From Clostridium sp. chh4-2 (GTDB taxonomy: Bacteria; Bacillota; Clostridia; Lachnospirales; Lachnospiraceae): a stretch of 64,000 bases of DNA. This document shows, one piece after another, positions 16,098 through 24,809 of this stretch. Where the stretch lies: positions 1 through 64,000 of the forward strand of contig NZ_PKUU01000015.1 in the NCBI RefSeq assembly GCF_002899675.1. The letters are read 5' to 3'. How positions within the stretch are numbered: position 1 is the stretch's first letter; every line of letters begins with the position of its first letter. The position numbers were made by a program, and so were the translations under genes. Below the pieces are notes generated by a model. The model was not told where the DNA came from. It saw only the letters and a list, made by a program, of their open reading frames with translations, and searched no databases.

Positions 16098-17963
16098 CTA
16101 TTCTGTGGTCACCGCTGCCTGCAGCTCTGCCAAATTCATTTTCTTCTTTTTCCAAAAAGAGTAGCTTTTTATGTCCTCATTGACGGTCCGCCCTTTATAA
16201 TAACCGTCAAAATTGTGATAGTAACTGGTCTTTCCGTCCTCATCCACCGTATAATTAAAATAATCCCAGTTAGCCGGTTTGTCAGTTATCACATCCTCAA
16301 ATTTCATCCACTGCTTCAAAGCTTCTTCGGTATACCGGCGGGCATGCTTCTGGTAGTCTGAAAACGGAAGTTTCGGATCGTATCTCTGGCTGACCACATT
16401 GACCACCGCATATTTTCCGTAACGCAGGGCATTGCCGTAGGTGTTGAGGCCAAACTTATTATTGACACTTTTCTCATATTTCCGTTCGATTTCATTCAAA
16501 TACTGGTGGCAGAAAAATCCATACATGTAGATCTTGTAATAGGATTTTTCTTTAAACAACTCTTCAAAGCTGTCTTTTCTGAATAAGGTGTCGTCTCCAT
16601 TTCTCCTGGCTTTTGCCACATCTCCTCTGATGCTGGCAGCGATTCTTATGAATACGGAACGGTTTACAACATTGTTGGAATCAATGTAATTTTTTTCCTC
16701 TCCATCATAAAATTCGCCCCGTTTCCTGTCATAGAAATAGCCGAAATCCTTATAAATCATATCCTGGTAATAGATCTGCATGTTGTCATTGGCCCGGCGG
16801 TCGGCTTCGTTCACAGGAGACTGTTCATTGGTCGCCCTGGACAATTCTTCAATCAGCGCCCGTCTCTTATGTTCTTCGATACTGTCATCCAAAAAAGTAA
16901 TTACTTTTACCATAACCTCTTTTTCATCAAATACGGACAGGTCATTTTTGTGATCCCTGTAGATGCAGGACAAGGTATATGCGGTCTGACCGCCATTGAT
17001 GATCTGGGGATTGGTGATGAGCATCTGGGCCTGGTCTTTGACGCCGATCTGAGAATTGATCTCGGTTCCGTCGGACAAAATGGTAATCCCATTGTTATAA
17101 AGCGCAAATTCATTGGTCTTTTTATCCACAATAGTCTTTTCAATCTTTGTATTGATGTCATTTTCCTTCAGGCTCAGATAACAGCGGGGATTGTATTTTA
17201 AAATGGAATTTTTATATTTATCCATAATTTTAGCAATTTCCAAAACGGGAACGAATAAAACCATGATCTTGCACTGGCTGTATTCCGTCTGAACAAAATA
17301 CACGATTCTTCCGTCATTTCCCTCTTTATTGCTGAGCGATAAGTTAATCCTGATCTCGTCCGCATTAAAGCAGCAGCCGGTGACTATTGGAAATACCAGT
17401 TTTGTATAGCATTTTTCATAATCGAACACTTCCGCGCAGATTCCGCCCGTAAGCCGGAATAAATCTTCCTCATCCACCCGCTTTAAATTAGCCAGAATAA
17501 TCACGCGGTAATTGTAGCGTCCCACGTCCCCGATCTCGCTGATCTTCTTCTGCATAGCGTGAATTTTCTTATTATAATCATGTCCGTCCCGGTTCTGTTT
17601 CTCTCCCTTTGTTATCCTGAAAATATCCATCTTCAGGATTTCTGAAATATCGATCTCCTTTTTTTCAAAATTATCCTTGCTGTCCCGGAATTTGGACTGG
17701 ATCAGGATAATCTCTTTTCTGTCCTGGTCAATATAATAGGCGTCAATCCCTCCGTCATAGGGATCGTCCGTAATGTAGTTTTCCCGGTCCACAAAATCAT
17801 CCAGCCCGTACCATACCTTAAAGAACAGATGAATAAATGCTCTGGACCTGGCCTGGTTCATCAGTTCCTTTTCATTGTCCGCCGGATAATAGCGCTTATA
17901 GTTCTTCGGCGCTTCATTGCGCAATTCGTCTAATATTCTGACTAATATATCATACTTCTCCAT
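16098..17963 (-). CDS. AIPR family protein (abortive infection phage resistance type)
   Basis: Probable anti-phage protein of 621 residues. The N-terminal 110 residues contain GGIDAYYID followed by ILIQSKF, a D...QxK arrangement typical of PD-(D/E)xK nuclease-like folds. The central region holds AIPR hallmarks: NPRCYL, then FALYNNGITIL, ITNPQIINGGQTAYTL and LSRATNEQSPVNEADRRAND. These identify the AIPR family, known from abortive infection loci. The C-terminal third is unassigned. It is a single gene without a restriction-modification partner. TATAA-like boxes and an AGAGG site lie in the 60 bp upstream. It is followed closely by an EamA transporter gene, which is an unusual neighbour. Confidence 0.88.
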   Translation of the reverse strand: MEKYDILVRILDELRNEAPKNYKRYYPADNEKELMNQARSRAFIHLFFKVWYGLDDFVDRENYITDDPYDGGIDAYYIDQDRKEIILIQSKFRDSKDNFEKKEIDISEILKMDIFRITKGEKQNRDGHDYNKKIHAMQKKISEIGDVGRYNYRVIILANLKRVDEEDLFRLTGGICAEVFDYEKCYTKLVFPIVTGCCFNADEIRINLSLSNKEGNDGRIVYFVQTEYSQCKIMVLFVPVLEIAKIMDKYKNSILKYNPRCYLSLKENDINTKIEKTIVDKKTNEFALYNNGITILSDGTEINSQIGVKDQAQMLITNPQIINGGQTAYTLSCIYRDHKNDLSVFDEKEVMVKVITFLDDSIEEHKRRALIEELSRATNEQSPVNEADRRANDNMQIYYQDMIYKDFGYFYDRKRGEFYDGEEKNYIDSNNVVNRSVFIRIAASIRGDVAKARRNGDDTLFRKDSFEELFKEKSYYKIYMYGFFCHQYLNEIERKYEKSVNNKFGLNTYGNALRYGKYAVVNVVSQRYDPKLPFSDYQKHARRYTEEALKQWMKFEDVITDKPANWDYFNYTVDEDGKTSYYHNFDGYYKGRTVNEDIKSYSFWKKKKMNLAELQAAVTTE

Positions 17964-18024
17964 CCTATAACCTCTTTAGTACTATAATAGTTTTATAATT
18001 TCCCCCTTTATTGCCGAATCCATC

Positions 18025-19083
18025 TTACTGCCAGATCTGGGGATCAGATTTTACAACCTCTCCCGGATGTTCCAGCGCCTGATTCATGAGTATCAGCGTA
18101 TAGGCGTCCTGAAGGGCATCCGCCAGCGGATATACCGGTTTGCCGTCTTCTATAAACTGTTTCATCCCCATCATAAGGGCGGCTATGGCTGTTTCATCCT
18201 GGGGCATGATTCCGGTGCTGAACGGATTTTCATACAGCACTTCATTTCCCATGGCAACAGAACGGATTCCTTTTTTATCCTCCGTCCAATTGACTTCCAG
18301 TTCCCTCATCACAGGGCGGAACTTATCATCCGTATAGCGAAGGGTCAGATCGTCCAGTTCTCCTTTTACCCCCCGGACATTCAAATGGCGGCTTCTGATG
18401 TAGGAATGATACTGCACTCCTGAAAAATCATAAAAAGCCGCTTTCCCATTGTCAAATTCTAATGTGAGACGAATCCTGTCCCTGTCTTTTATGCTTCCGT
18501 TCGTCACATCTCCTGCTCTGGAACCTGTTTCCATAACCGGAAATGTAAAGCGTTTCCCATAGAGTTTCACCGGCGTGTTCACATCCAGATTTAAAAACCG
18601 CCGGATCAGGCTGGCTCCGTGGTAATCGTGAGCCAGGGAAATATTGACCGCATACGGATCTCCCAGATATCCCCGCCTCACCGCTTCCAAAGCGGCCGCT
18701 ATCATGGGATACTGAAAATACTGCTCCGCTACCTGTATCTTAGCGCCGTTTTCAGCCATATTCCAGATTCTTCCAAGATCTTCCTGCGTAAGAGCGGCAG
18801 GCGTCTCGCACAGCACAGGATAACCTTTTCCAGCCCATTTTAACGTAACTTCGCAGATAGATGGCTTGCTGACCGCAACCACCACAAAATCGGGGCTGGC
18901 GGCTTCGCATTCCTCTTCCGACATGGTGGCAGGCAATCCGTATTCCTGTTTTAACTTCTGCACCTTCTCTTCATTCCGGCACAGAACTGCTTCTAAATGA
19001 AACATTTCCGGATGCTCCGCCGCAATTCTGGCATAAAAAAGGGAACGCCAGCCGGAACCCACTATAACAAATCTCAAACTCAT
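18025..19083 (-). CDS. Gfo/Idh/MocA family oxidoreductase
   Basis: NAD(P)-dependent sugar or inositol dehydrogenase-like protein, about 352 residues, starting at the ATG at 19083 that overlaps the phosphatase stop as ATGA. The Rossmann motif is VIVGSGWRSLFYARIA. The segment that usually reads EKP, with the catalytic lysine, here reads CETPAAL, so the lysine is replaced by threonine. The C-terminal domain is the usual alpha/beta substrate domain. Translational coupling to a low-molecular-weight phosphatase is uncommon. The substrate is unknown, and activity is uncertain given the changed residue. Confidence 0.87.
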   Translation of the reverse strand: MSLRFVIVGSGWRSLFYARIAAEHPEMFHLEAVLCRNEEKVQKLKQEYGLPATMSEEECEAASPDFVVVAVSKPSICEVTLKWAGKGYPVLCETPAALTQEDLGRIWNMAENGAKIQVAEQYFQYPMIAAALEAVRRGYLGDPYAVNISLAHDYHGASLIRRFLNLDVNTPVKLYGKRFTFPVMETGSRAGDVTNGSIKDRDRIRLTLEFDNGKAAFYDFSGVQYHSYIRSRHLNVRGVKGELDDLTLRYTDDKFRPVMRELEVNWTEDKKGIRSVAMGNEVLYENPFSTGIMPQDETAIAALMMGMKQFIEDGKPVYPLADALQDAYTLILMNQALEHPGEVVKSDPQIWQ

Positions 19084-19568
19084 CCTATCTTCCCCTCTTC
19101 TCCCTTTAACATCTCTAAAAATCCCCGGCATCCCTCACAAATATCTTCATAAGTGACATCGAAATTGCCCGTATACCAAGGATCGGCAATATCTCCCGGC
19201 CTTTCTGAAAAATCCAGCAGCCGGTATACTTTATGCAGTGGATCGCCGCCTAAGATGCGGAGCATATTGGTGATATTTCTCTGCTCCATGCCGATCAGAT
19301 AATCGTATGATTCATAATCTTTTTTCTTCAACTGCACCGCGCGGTGATCCCCAACGGGAATGCCCTCCCTGCGGAGCTTTTCTTTTGTTCCGTAATGAAC
19401 CGGATTGCCGATCTCCTCGGTGCTGGTGGCCGCGGAATCGATGTAAAAATTCCGGGCGAGGCCTTGTTTTTTTACCATGTCTTTTAGAACGTATTCTGCC
19501 ATCGGGGAACGGCAAATGTTGCCGTGACATACAAAAAGCACATGGCAGGATTTGTTATTTTCTTGCAT
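19080..19568 (-). CDS. Low-molecular-weight protein tyrosine phosphatase
   Basis: Cytoplasmic LMW phosphatase, about 163 residues. The P-loop CHGNICRS (CX5RS) is intact near residue 13, and the acid loop DPWYTGNFDVTYEDI is present near the C-terminus. The ATG at 19568 (MQENNKS) is preferred because AAAGGA lies 10 nt upstream; an earlier in-frame start at 19622 lacks a good site. The 5' part of the gene and its upstream region (19520-19640) are repeated at 21118-21238, where only a truncated copy remains. It is coupled by ATGA to the Gfo/Idh gene. Confidence 0.92.
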   Translation of the reverse strand: MQENNKSCHVLFVCHGNICRSPMAEYVLKDMVKKQGLARNFYIDSAATSTEEIGNPVHYGTKEKLRREGIPVGDHRAVQLKKKDYESYDYLIGMEQRNITNMLRILGGDPLHKVYRLLDFSERPGDIADPWYTGNFDVTYEDICEGCRGFLEMLKGEEGKIG

Positions 19569-19640
19569 ATCAAGAAATTCCTTTCTACTATTCATTACTA
19601 TAGATTTTACAATAACGCCCATAATTAAACAATCATTTTC
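19520..19640. repeat. 121-bp direct repeat, copy 1 (LMW phosphatase 5' end)
   Basis: It matches 21118-21238 at 119 of 121 positions. It covers the phosphatase upstream region and its first codons, and ends inside the P-loop codons. The two copies flank the DUF1016 cassette in the same orientation. Confidence 0.9.
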
Positions 19641-19644
19641 ATTT

Positions 19645-19670
19645 GAAAAAGGGCGGAATTATGCCGCCCC
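19645..19670 (-). terminator. Rho-independent terminator of the DUF1016 cassette
   Basis: GGGCGG at 19651-19656 pairs with CCGCCC at 19664-19669. On the minus strand the hairpin is followed by TTTTT. It separates the cassette from the phosphatase gene. Confidence 0.75.
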
Positions 19671-19726
19671 AATTTCTTTACTATCTAATGCCATATTAAG
19701 TTCATCTTCATGCGAAGTCTTTCTCG

Positions 19727-19915
19727 CTAAAGTAGGCAAGCATTTAGTGCCAAACAAGATTCTAAAACAGATCTGTTATTAATACATAGATTAATGCAGT
19801 ATATCGCCATCACGAGATCATAAAATTGATATTCATTTGTAATCTTTAATAATCTGTCAATTTTCATTCGAATAGCCGGAAACACCTCTGTTTTTATCAT
19901 TTTTGCAATCTCCAT
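19727..19915 (-). CDS. Small hypothetical protein after DUF1016
   Basis: A 62-residue reading frame from the ATG at 19915 begins 5 bp after the DUF1016 stop and ends before the terminator at 19645-19670. It has a basic N-terminal helix (KTEVFPAIRMKIDRLLKI) and a hydrophobic, Cys-containing C-terminal part. I do not recognise a family. Position and spacing suggest co-expression with the nuclease, but it could be a decayed fragment. Confidence 0.4.
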   Translation of the reverse strand: MEIAKMIKTEVFPAIRMKIDRLLKITNEYQFYDLVMAIYCINLCINNRSVLESCLALNACLL

Positions 19916-19920
19916 TTCTC

Positions 19921-20964
19921 TCAAAAATCTGAATGTTGCATAGAAAAAATTTCTTTCTGACGCTCAATCTCTGCTTTCAACTGCTCTTTCGTAGGCAAAT
20001 AAGTCAGATATTTTGACATAAACAATCGGTCATTATCATGAAGTACGGAATATCTGGCAATATCCTCATCAGTTTCTGAACACAATAAAATCCCAATGGT
20101 TGGATTATCTCCATGCCCTCGCTTTAAATCATCATACATGCGCACATACATATCAATTTGTCCTACATCCTGATGAGTAATTCTGCCCATTTTCAAATCG
20201 ATTAAGACATAACATTTCAGTTCGATATTGTAAAAAACGAGATCTAAATAGTAGTCCGAAGTTTCCGTTACAATATGTTGCTGACGAGCCACAAACGCAA
20301 ATCCTCTGCCCAATTCCATCAAAAAATCTCTAATATGTGAAAGAATGGCAGATTCCAAATCTCCCTCTAAGTAAGTATCCTCATTTTTGAATCCAAGGAA
20401 TTCTGCAATCACTGGTCTTTTGATTAATTCAAATTGATTTTTTTGAAATTCCGCGGTTTTCCGTTTCATTTCTTCAATTACAGCATCTTTTTTCGGAGTT
20501 TGAAGAAGTCTATGATAATATTGCGTACTGATATTACGATCTAAGGTTCTTGAACTCCAGCTCTCGTCAACCGCCTCCTTCATATACCAATAACGTGCAT
20601 TTTCATCCGTAACACGGAGAAGACTCCTAATATGCGTCCAGTTAAGATTGTGAACGCACGCGTTCACAATCTGCTCATCGGGAAAGCACTGATAAAATTT
20701 GATGTAATAATGCAAATTTCTTTTGGAATAATTTTTTCCAAACTCCTTTGTCAAATCATCTGCCAATGCAGAAATCAAACCTCTACCGTACTCTGCACGT
20801 TCACTGCCACCCAGTTCCTGCTCTACAATTCGTTTTCCGATATTCCAATAGGTAAGTAGCATTGCCTTGCTAGAGGCGCTATAGGCGGCTTCTTGTCCAG
20901 AGGAAATAATACTCTTAATTTCTGAAATAACTGATTGGTATGGCGTCAAATGATTTTCCATCAT
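19921..20964 (-). CDS. DUF1016/YhcG family PDDEXK nuclease
   Basis: 347-residue protein of the YhcG/DUF1016 family. The N-terminal domain (residues about 8-165: LLTYWNIGKRIVEQE, then YGRGLISALADDL, then SKRNLHYYIKFYQ) is the DUF1016 helical region. The C-terminal half is a PD-(D/E)xK nuclease fold with YYLDLVFYN and VLIDLKMG supplying Asp and D.K residues. Family members are often carried on mobile islands beside restriction or defence genes. The promoter region has TATAAT-like boxes and a GAGGAG site before the ATG. The cassette sits between two copies of a 121-bp repeat, suggesting recent insertion. Confidence 0.9.
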   Translation of the reverse strand: MMENHLTPYQSVISEIKSIISSGQEAAYSASSKAMLLTYWNIGKRIVEQELGGSERAEYGRGLISALADDLTKEFGKNYSKRNLHYYIKFYQCFPDEQIVNACVHNLNWTHIRSLLRVTDENARYWYMKEAVDESWSSRTLDRNISTQYYHRLLQTPKKDAVIEEMKRKTAEFQKNQFELIKRPVIAEFLGFKNEDTYLEGDLESAILSHIRDFLMELGRGFAFVARQQHIVTETSDYYLDLVFYNIELKCYVLIDLKMGRITHQDVGQIDMYVRMYDDLKRGHGDNPTIGILLCSETDEDIARYSVLHDNDRLFMSKYLTYLPTKEQLKAEIERQKEIFSMQHSDF

Positions 20965-21016
20965 GTCTCCTCGATTCCCTATAATAATTATATTTTAACG
21001 TGCTTCCCTTGTCACA

Positions 21017-21220
21017 TCAAAACTCTTTCAAAAATGGTGTAGTAGTGGTGTAGCAAAAGCATCTATCTGCCGTGAAACCGTTGATTTTACTGGCTTTTCC
21101 GAGATTTTTCAAGATACTGCCGTGGCACACAAAAAGCACATGGCAGGATTTGTTATTTTCTTGCATATCAAGAAATTCCTTTCTACTATTCATTACTATA
21201 GATTTTACAATAACGCCCAT
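21017..21220 (-). pseudogene. Truncated 5' fragment of the LMW phosphatase gene
   Basis: The first codons are identical to the phosphatase at 19080-19568 up to the P-loop CHG. The frame then runs into unrelated sequence and stops. It is part of the 121-bp duplication and cannot encode an active phosphatase, since ICRS and the acid loop are missing. Confidence 0.8.
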
Positions 21221-21238
21221 AATTAAACAATCATTTTC
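21118..21238. repeat. 121-bp direct repeat, copy 2
   Basis: Second copy of 19520-19640, with two substitutions near the P-loop end. It bounds the DUF1016 cassette on its upstream side. The 90 bp beyond it (21239-21330) encode no recognisable product. Confidence 0.9.
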
Positions 21239-21326
21239 GAAGACAACAAGATGGGTTCTGGCATATGTTAAAGAATGCTATTTCAGATTTTTTGAAAATC
21301 AGATGTATGATTTAGCAAAGTCGCTG

Positions 21327-21837
21327 CCACCCGTCAAACGGGTGGCTCGCGCTTCGGCTATAAGCCTTTGTTACTAGGCCAGCGTCTCAAGGCGCTGGCT
21401 TTCACTTCGTTCAAACCACTTTGTGCTTTTTCCTCTGTTGCCGCCCCTTCAAGGGGCTATCTGAATACCGACTAACCCCTAAAGGGGTCTTCGTATTCTT
21501 TCACACTTAACTTATCCAGCATAATATCTGCCTTCTCCTGATCTTGTATATACTTCTTGATGGTGTCCTCGTTTAAACCTACTGTGCTTACGTAGTAACC
21601 TTCAGCCCAGAAATGTCGCTTCCCAAACTTATACTTTAAATTGGCATGACGATCAAACATCATCAATGCCGACTTTCCTTTCAAGTAGCCCATAAAGCTG
21701 GATACGCTGATTTTTGGTGGGATACTTACCAGCATATGGACATGGTCTGGCATTAAATGCCCCTCTATTATCTGGACTCCTCTATTATAGCAAGCGGAGT
21801 GATTTTTGTTGTTATGATTATAGGTACAAAAAAATAG
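21327..21837 (-). mobile_element. IS200/IS605 family element remnant
   Basis: It contains a 5'-truncated tnpA and, 3' of it, a series of short hairpins (CCACCCGTCAAACGGGTGG at 21328-21346, GCCAGCG..CGCTGGC near 21380-21402, CCCCTTCAAGGGG near 21448, CCCCTAAAGGGG near 21476). Subterminal hairpins without inverted terminal repeats are typical of this family, which transposes as single-stranded DNA. The left end is missing; the terminator at 21830-21871 lies at the break. Confidence 0.75.
21472..21837 (-). pseudogene. tnpA: Truncated IS200/IS605 transposase TnpA
   Basis: The frame retains the HUH motif (PDHVHM), the conserved GYLKGKSALM and FWAEGYYVSTVG segments, and the catalytic tyrosine in IKKYIQDQ. 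Homology continues in frame upstream of the ATG at 21753 (VQIIEGHL), but the N-terminal roughly 40 residues of the family are absent, replaced by an unrelated stretch after a stop at 21838-21840. Full-length relatives have about 150 residues. It is probably inactive. Confidence 0.8.
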
Positions 21838-21871
21838 TCACCCGCCCCCCAAAGCAAATGTGACTATTTTT
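21830..21871 (-). terminator. Terminator of the glycan operon (after MATE gene)
   Basis: Perfect 12-bp arms, AAAAATAGTCAC (21830-21841) and GTGACTATTTTT (21860-21871). On the minus strand a T-rich tail follows. It lies about 120 bp after the MATE stop. It could also act in the other direction. Confidence 0.65.
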
Positions 21872-21993
21872 ATAGATACATAATATTTTGGACGCCACTC
21901 GCTTGGAGTGAACTGCCTTTTTTGTACCTTCATTATAATCCATTTCTACCACATATGTCAATTATGGATTTCCGATACTCCTCCCTCCCGTTT

Positions 21994-23361
21994 TCACATC
22001 TCAACCAGCAATTTTCTACGCCTCCATGCGCCGCTGTAATAGTAAATTCCGTTAACCAATACCACAGCAATTCTCGCCATATTACTTCCCAGGAAAAAGC
22101 CCCTTACCTCCATGTTTAGGAAAAAACCAAAGAAAAAGCACAAACCGATCCGGAACACTACCCCATCCAGAAGGCCGCTTAAAAATCCCAATTTTGAATT
22201 TCCCGATCCAATCGTGATGATGGAATAAGAACTTGAAAAGACAGCCAGAAGATATGTGACGGCTGCTATCTGCATAAAAGACCGGCTATACGCCAGTACT
22301 CCGGCATCGTCAGTGAACAGGCGGAAAAATGCCATCGGGAAGATAAGCGACAGCAGCGCCAATATGACGGCTACCGGCATCGTTATCATCACAGAAGAGC
22401 GCACCACATTTCTCGCCCGGTCAGGAAGCCTTGCGCCCAAGTTTTGTCCGGCAACAGCTCCTCCCGCCTGTTTAATGCTCTGTGTAACAACATTACACAG
22501 CGCAATAATCCTGTCTCCAATGCTGTAAGCTGCTGATTGAACCAGCCCAAATGAGTTGACATAACTGATCATGTACAGCTGGGTAACATTAATTAATGCG
22601 CTTTGGGCAGCAGTAGGCGCTCCCACTTTCAAGATAATTCTCATCTTATTTCTATCAATACGGAAGCTGCTTCTTTTAAAATCAAATCCGAATTGTTCCC
22701 GTTTCCGATACAGCATAACCAACGAAACAAAAAATGCCACGCTTTGTCCAATTATGGTTGCCAGAGCGGTTCCCGCTGCCCCCATATGAAAACCGATGAT
22801 AAACACCAAATCCAGTATCAGGTTAACGGCGGCAGCTAACGCTATAAATTTTAAGGGATTCATAGAATCCCCCATACCGCGCAGTACGGAACAAACGGCG
22901 TTATAACCAAATACCAAAGGCAGACCTGCGCTGGTGATTATAAAATAATAGAATGAGGCGGTATAAGATTCTTTCGGAATCTTTAACCACTCCAATATAT
23001 TTACGGAGAATAGAATGCATAAAATACTGACTGATACAGAAAAAACAGAAAGCATACAAAACATGGTTCCAATCGTGGAGTTTAGTTCCTCTCTTCTGTT
23101 TGCCCCAACCTGTTGGGAGATAAGCACCTGCCCTCCGGAAGCCAGCCCGGTGCTTACCACGGTGAATAAATTCAGTATCTTACCACCTTGGGCCACTGCA
23201 ACCGTCCCCACGCTTCCCACATATTTGCCAATAATTATCATATCAACCGTATTGTAAATGCTATTCAGCACACTGGCCAGCAAAAATGGCGTTACAAATT
23301 TAAGGAGAATACCGGTCACATCTCCTTCAGTAAAATCAGTCCCCATTTTTTTAGTTTCCAT
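21994..23361 (-). CDS. MATE family multidrug/metabolite exporter
   Basis: Twelve-helix MATE family antiporter, 455 residues, in two homologous halves (each opening with a P-F-L/N-S-type helix, e.g. KFVTPFLLASVLNSIYNTVDMIIIG). Family members use Na+ or H+ gradients to export cationic compounds. It is the last gene of the long run 34076 to 21994, with 29 bp separating it from the sulfatase gene, so co-transcription with the glycan genes is likely. Why an exporter ends such an operon is not clear; removal of a toxic aglycone is one possibility. Confidence 0.92.
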   Translation of the reverse strand: METKKMGTDFTEGDVTGILLKFVTPFLLASVLNSIYNTVDMIIIGKYVGSVGTVAVAQGGKILNLFTVVSTGLASGGQVLISQQVGANRREELNSTIGTMFCMLSVFSVSVSILCILFSVNILEWLKIPKESYTASFYYFIITSAGLPLVFGYNAVCSVLRGMGDSMNPLKFIALAAAVNLILDLVFIIGFHMGAAGTALATIIGQSVAFFVSLVMLYRKREQFGFDFKRSSFRIDRNKMRIILKVGAPTAAQSALINVTQLYMISYVNSFGLVQSAAYSIGDRIIALCNVVTQSIKQAGGAVAGQNLGARLPDRARNVVRSSVMITMPVAVILALLSLIFPMAFFRLFTDDAGVLAYSRSFMQIAAVTYLLAVFSSSYSIITIGSGNSKLGFLSGLLDGVVFRIGLCFFFGFFLNMEVRGFFLGSNMARIAVVLVNGIYYYSGAWRRRKLLVEM

Positions 23362-23390
23362 ACTGCTTCCCTTTCTCCCTCAGTTAAATG

Positions 23391-24809
23391 TTAAATTTCC
23401 GGTCCATAAGGCGCAAGGCGAAGAATTGGATAATCTGATTCCAGCAAGCTTTTATCCTTGGTTTCACGCAGCTTCTGCCACAAAATACTTACCATTTGTT
23501 TGAGCACCTCCCCATAAGAAGGATCATCGATACAATTCTTCAGCTCATATGGATCTTTTTCCAAATCATACAGTTCATCTTTGTCAAATCCGTTGAAAAC
23601 ATATTTATAGCTGCCCTTCCATATAATGCGCTGTGTCAGCATAATTCTGCCCCCGTAATATTCCGCATAGCAGCAGTCAAATTCTTTATCATATTTCCGG
23701 GGATTTTCTAAGACTATTTTACCGGATCTGGAATCCCCGGTTTCAATCAAAGGCATGCCGCATAGATCAAGCAGGGTCTGACAGACATCTGCCAAAGTCA
23801 GTTTGGCATGAGAGATTGCATTACTGCAGCAGCCGGGCGCGGAGATAATGAGCGGTATATTATAGATCAATTCCGAAGCGGAAATATTCTTGCTGTAAAG
23901 CCCTTTTGCTCCAAGAAGTTCGCCATGGTCCGCAGTGAGGATAATAATCGTATTTTCTCTTTGTCCGATTTCATCTAATTTATCGATAAGCCTGCCGAAA
24001 AGCTTGTCTATCTGTGTAATTATAGCGTAATAGCAGGCGGCAGCCTCTTTTTTTTCAAAAAGAGTTAAATTAGCCCATGCTCTTCCGGCCTTTTTATACA
24101 AATATGGCTGATTTTCCAGCGTATCAAAACAGCTGGGATGAAGTTCAATATCATTTACATTGTATCGTTCGAAATATTCTTTTGTACAGACAAAAGGATC
24201 ATGAGGTTCTTGGGTACTGACCATGCAGACCCACGGAGGATCTTCACTGCGCCGGCTCTCTAAAAAACGTTCGCCGCATATTACCGGATTATACATCTTC
24301 ATCCCCTGATCACCGCATGCTCGCACTCCATAAAACAGACGGTTTTTGTCATACCCTTCCGGCTCTCTAAGCGTTTTTTTCACAATAAAGCTGTCCTCAG
24401 GAGCCTTATATGGCAGATCAATACCTTCTTTGAAAAAATCCTCTGTCGTATACTGCCATCCGAACCGTTTGGGCATCTTTGATTTTTCCACATGCCATTT
24501 TCCAAAATATCCGGTTATATAACCGGAATCTTTCAAAATCTGTGCAAAATGGGGATGTTCTTCACGCAGACATCCCTGATCCTCATCTGCATTATGAGTA
24601 ACCCACAAAACGCCGTGATTATGCGGCAAAAGCCCTGTCATAAGGCTTGCGCGGGCCGGAGAACAGACTGCATTTACCGTATACGCCTTATCAAAAGTCA
24701 CACTTCTGCCCCGCAGTTTATCAATATTGGGTGTAAAACAGGCGCTATTATACAGAGCATATGCGGACAACTGGTCACACATTAAAAACAGCAGATTGGG
24801 TTTCCTCAT
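23391..24809 (-). CDS. Sulfatase (Cys-type, type I)
   Basis: Sulfuric ester hydrolase of 472 residues. The sulfatase signature CSPARASLMTG starts at Cys49, the residue converted to formylglycine in the family. Metal-binding residues are visible in LFLMCDQ near the N-terminus and TADHGELLG in the second half. There is no signal peptide, so it should act in the cytoplasm on imported sulfated sugars. A cysteine-type sulfatase needs a radical-SAM maturase, which is not in this window. It starts directly after the stop of the six-hairpin gene (TGAATG arrangement), indicating coupled translation. Confidence 0.92.
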   Translation of the reverse strand: MRKPNLLFLMCDQLSAYALYNSACFTPNIDKLRGRSVTFDKAYTVNAVCSPARASLMTGLLPHNHGVLWVTHNADEDQGCLREEHPHFAQILKDSGYITGYFGKWHVEKSKMPKRFGWQYTTEDFFKEGIDLPYKAPEDSFIVKKTLREPEGYDKNRLFYGVRACGDQGMKMYNPVICGERFLESRRSEDPPWVCMVSTQEPHDPFVCTKEYFERYNVNDIELHPSCFDTLENQPYLYKKAGRAWANLTLFEKKEAAACYYAIITQIDKLFGRLIDKLDEIGQRENTIIILTADHGELLGAKGLYSKNISASELIYNIPLIISAPGCCSNAISHAKLTLADVCQTLLDLCGMPLIETGDSRSGKIVLENPRKYDKEFDCCYAEYYGGRIMLTQRIIWKGSYKYVFNGFDKDELYDLEKDPYELKNCIDDPSYGEVLKQMVSILWQKLRETKDKSLLESDYPILRLAPYGPEI

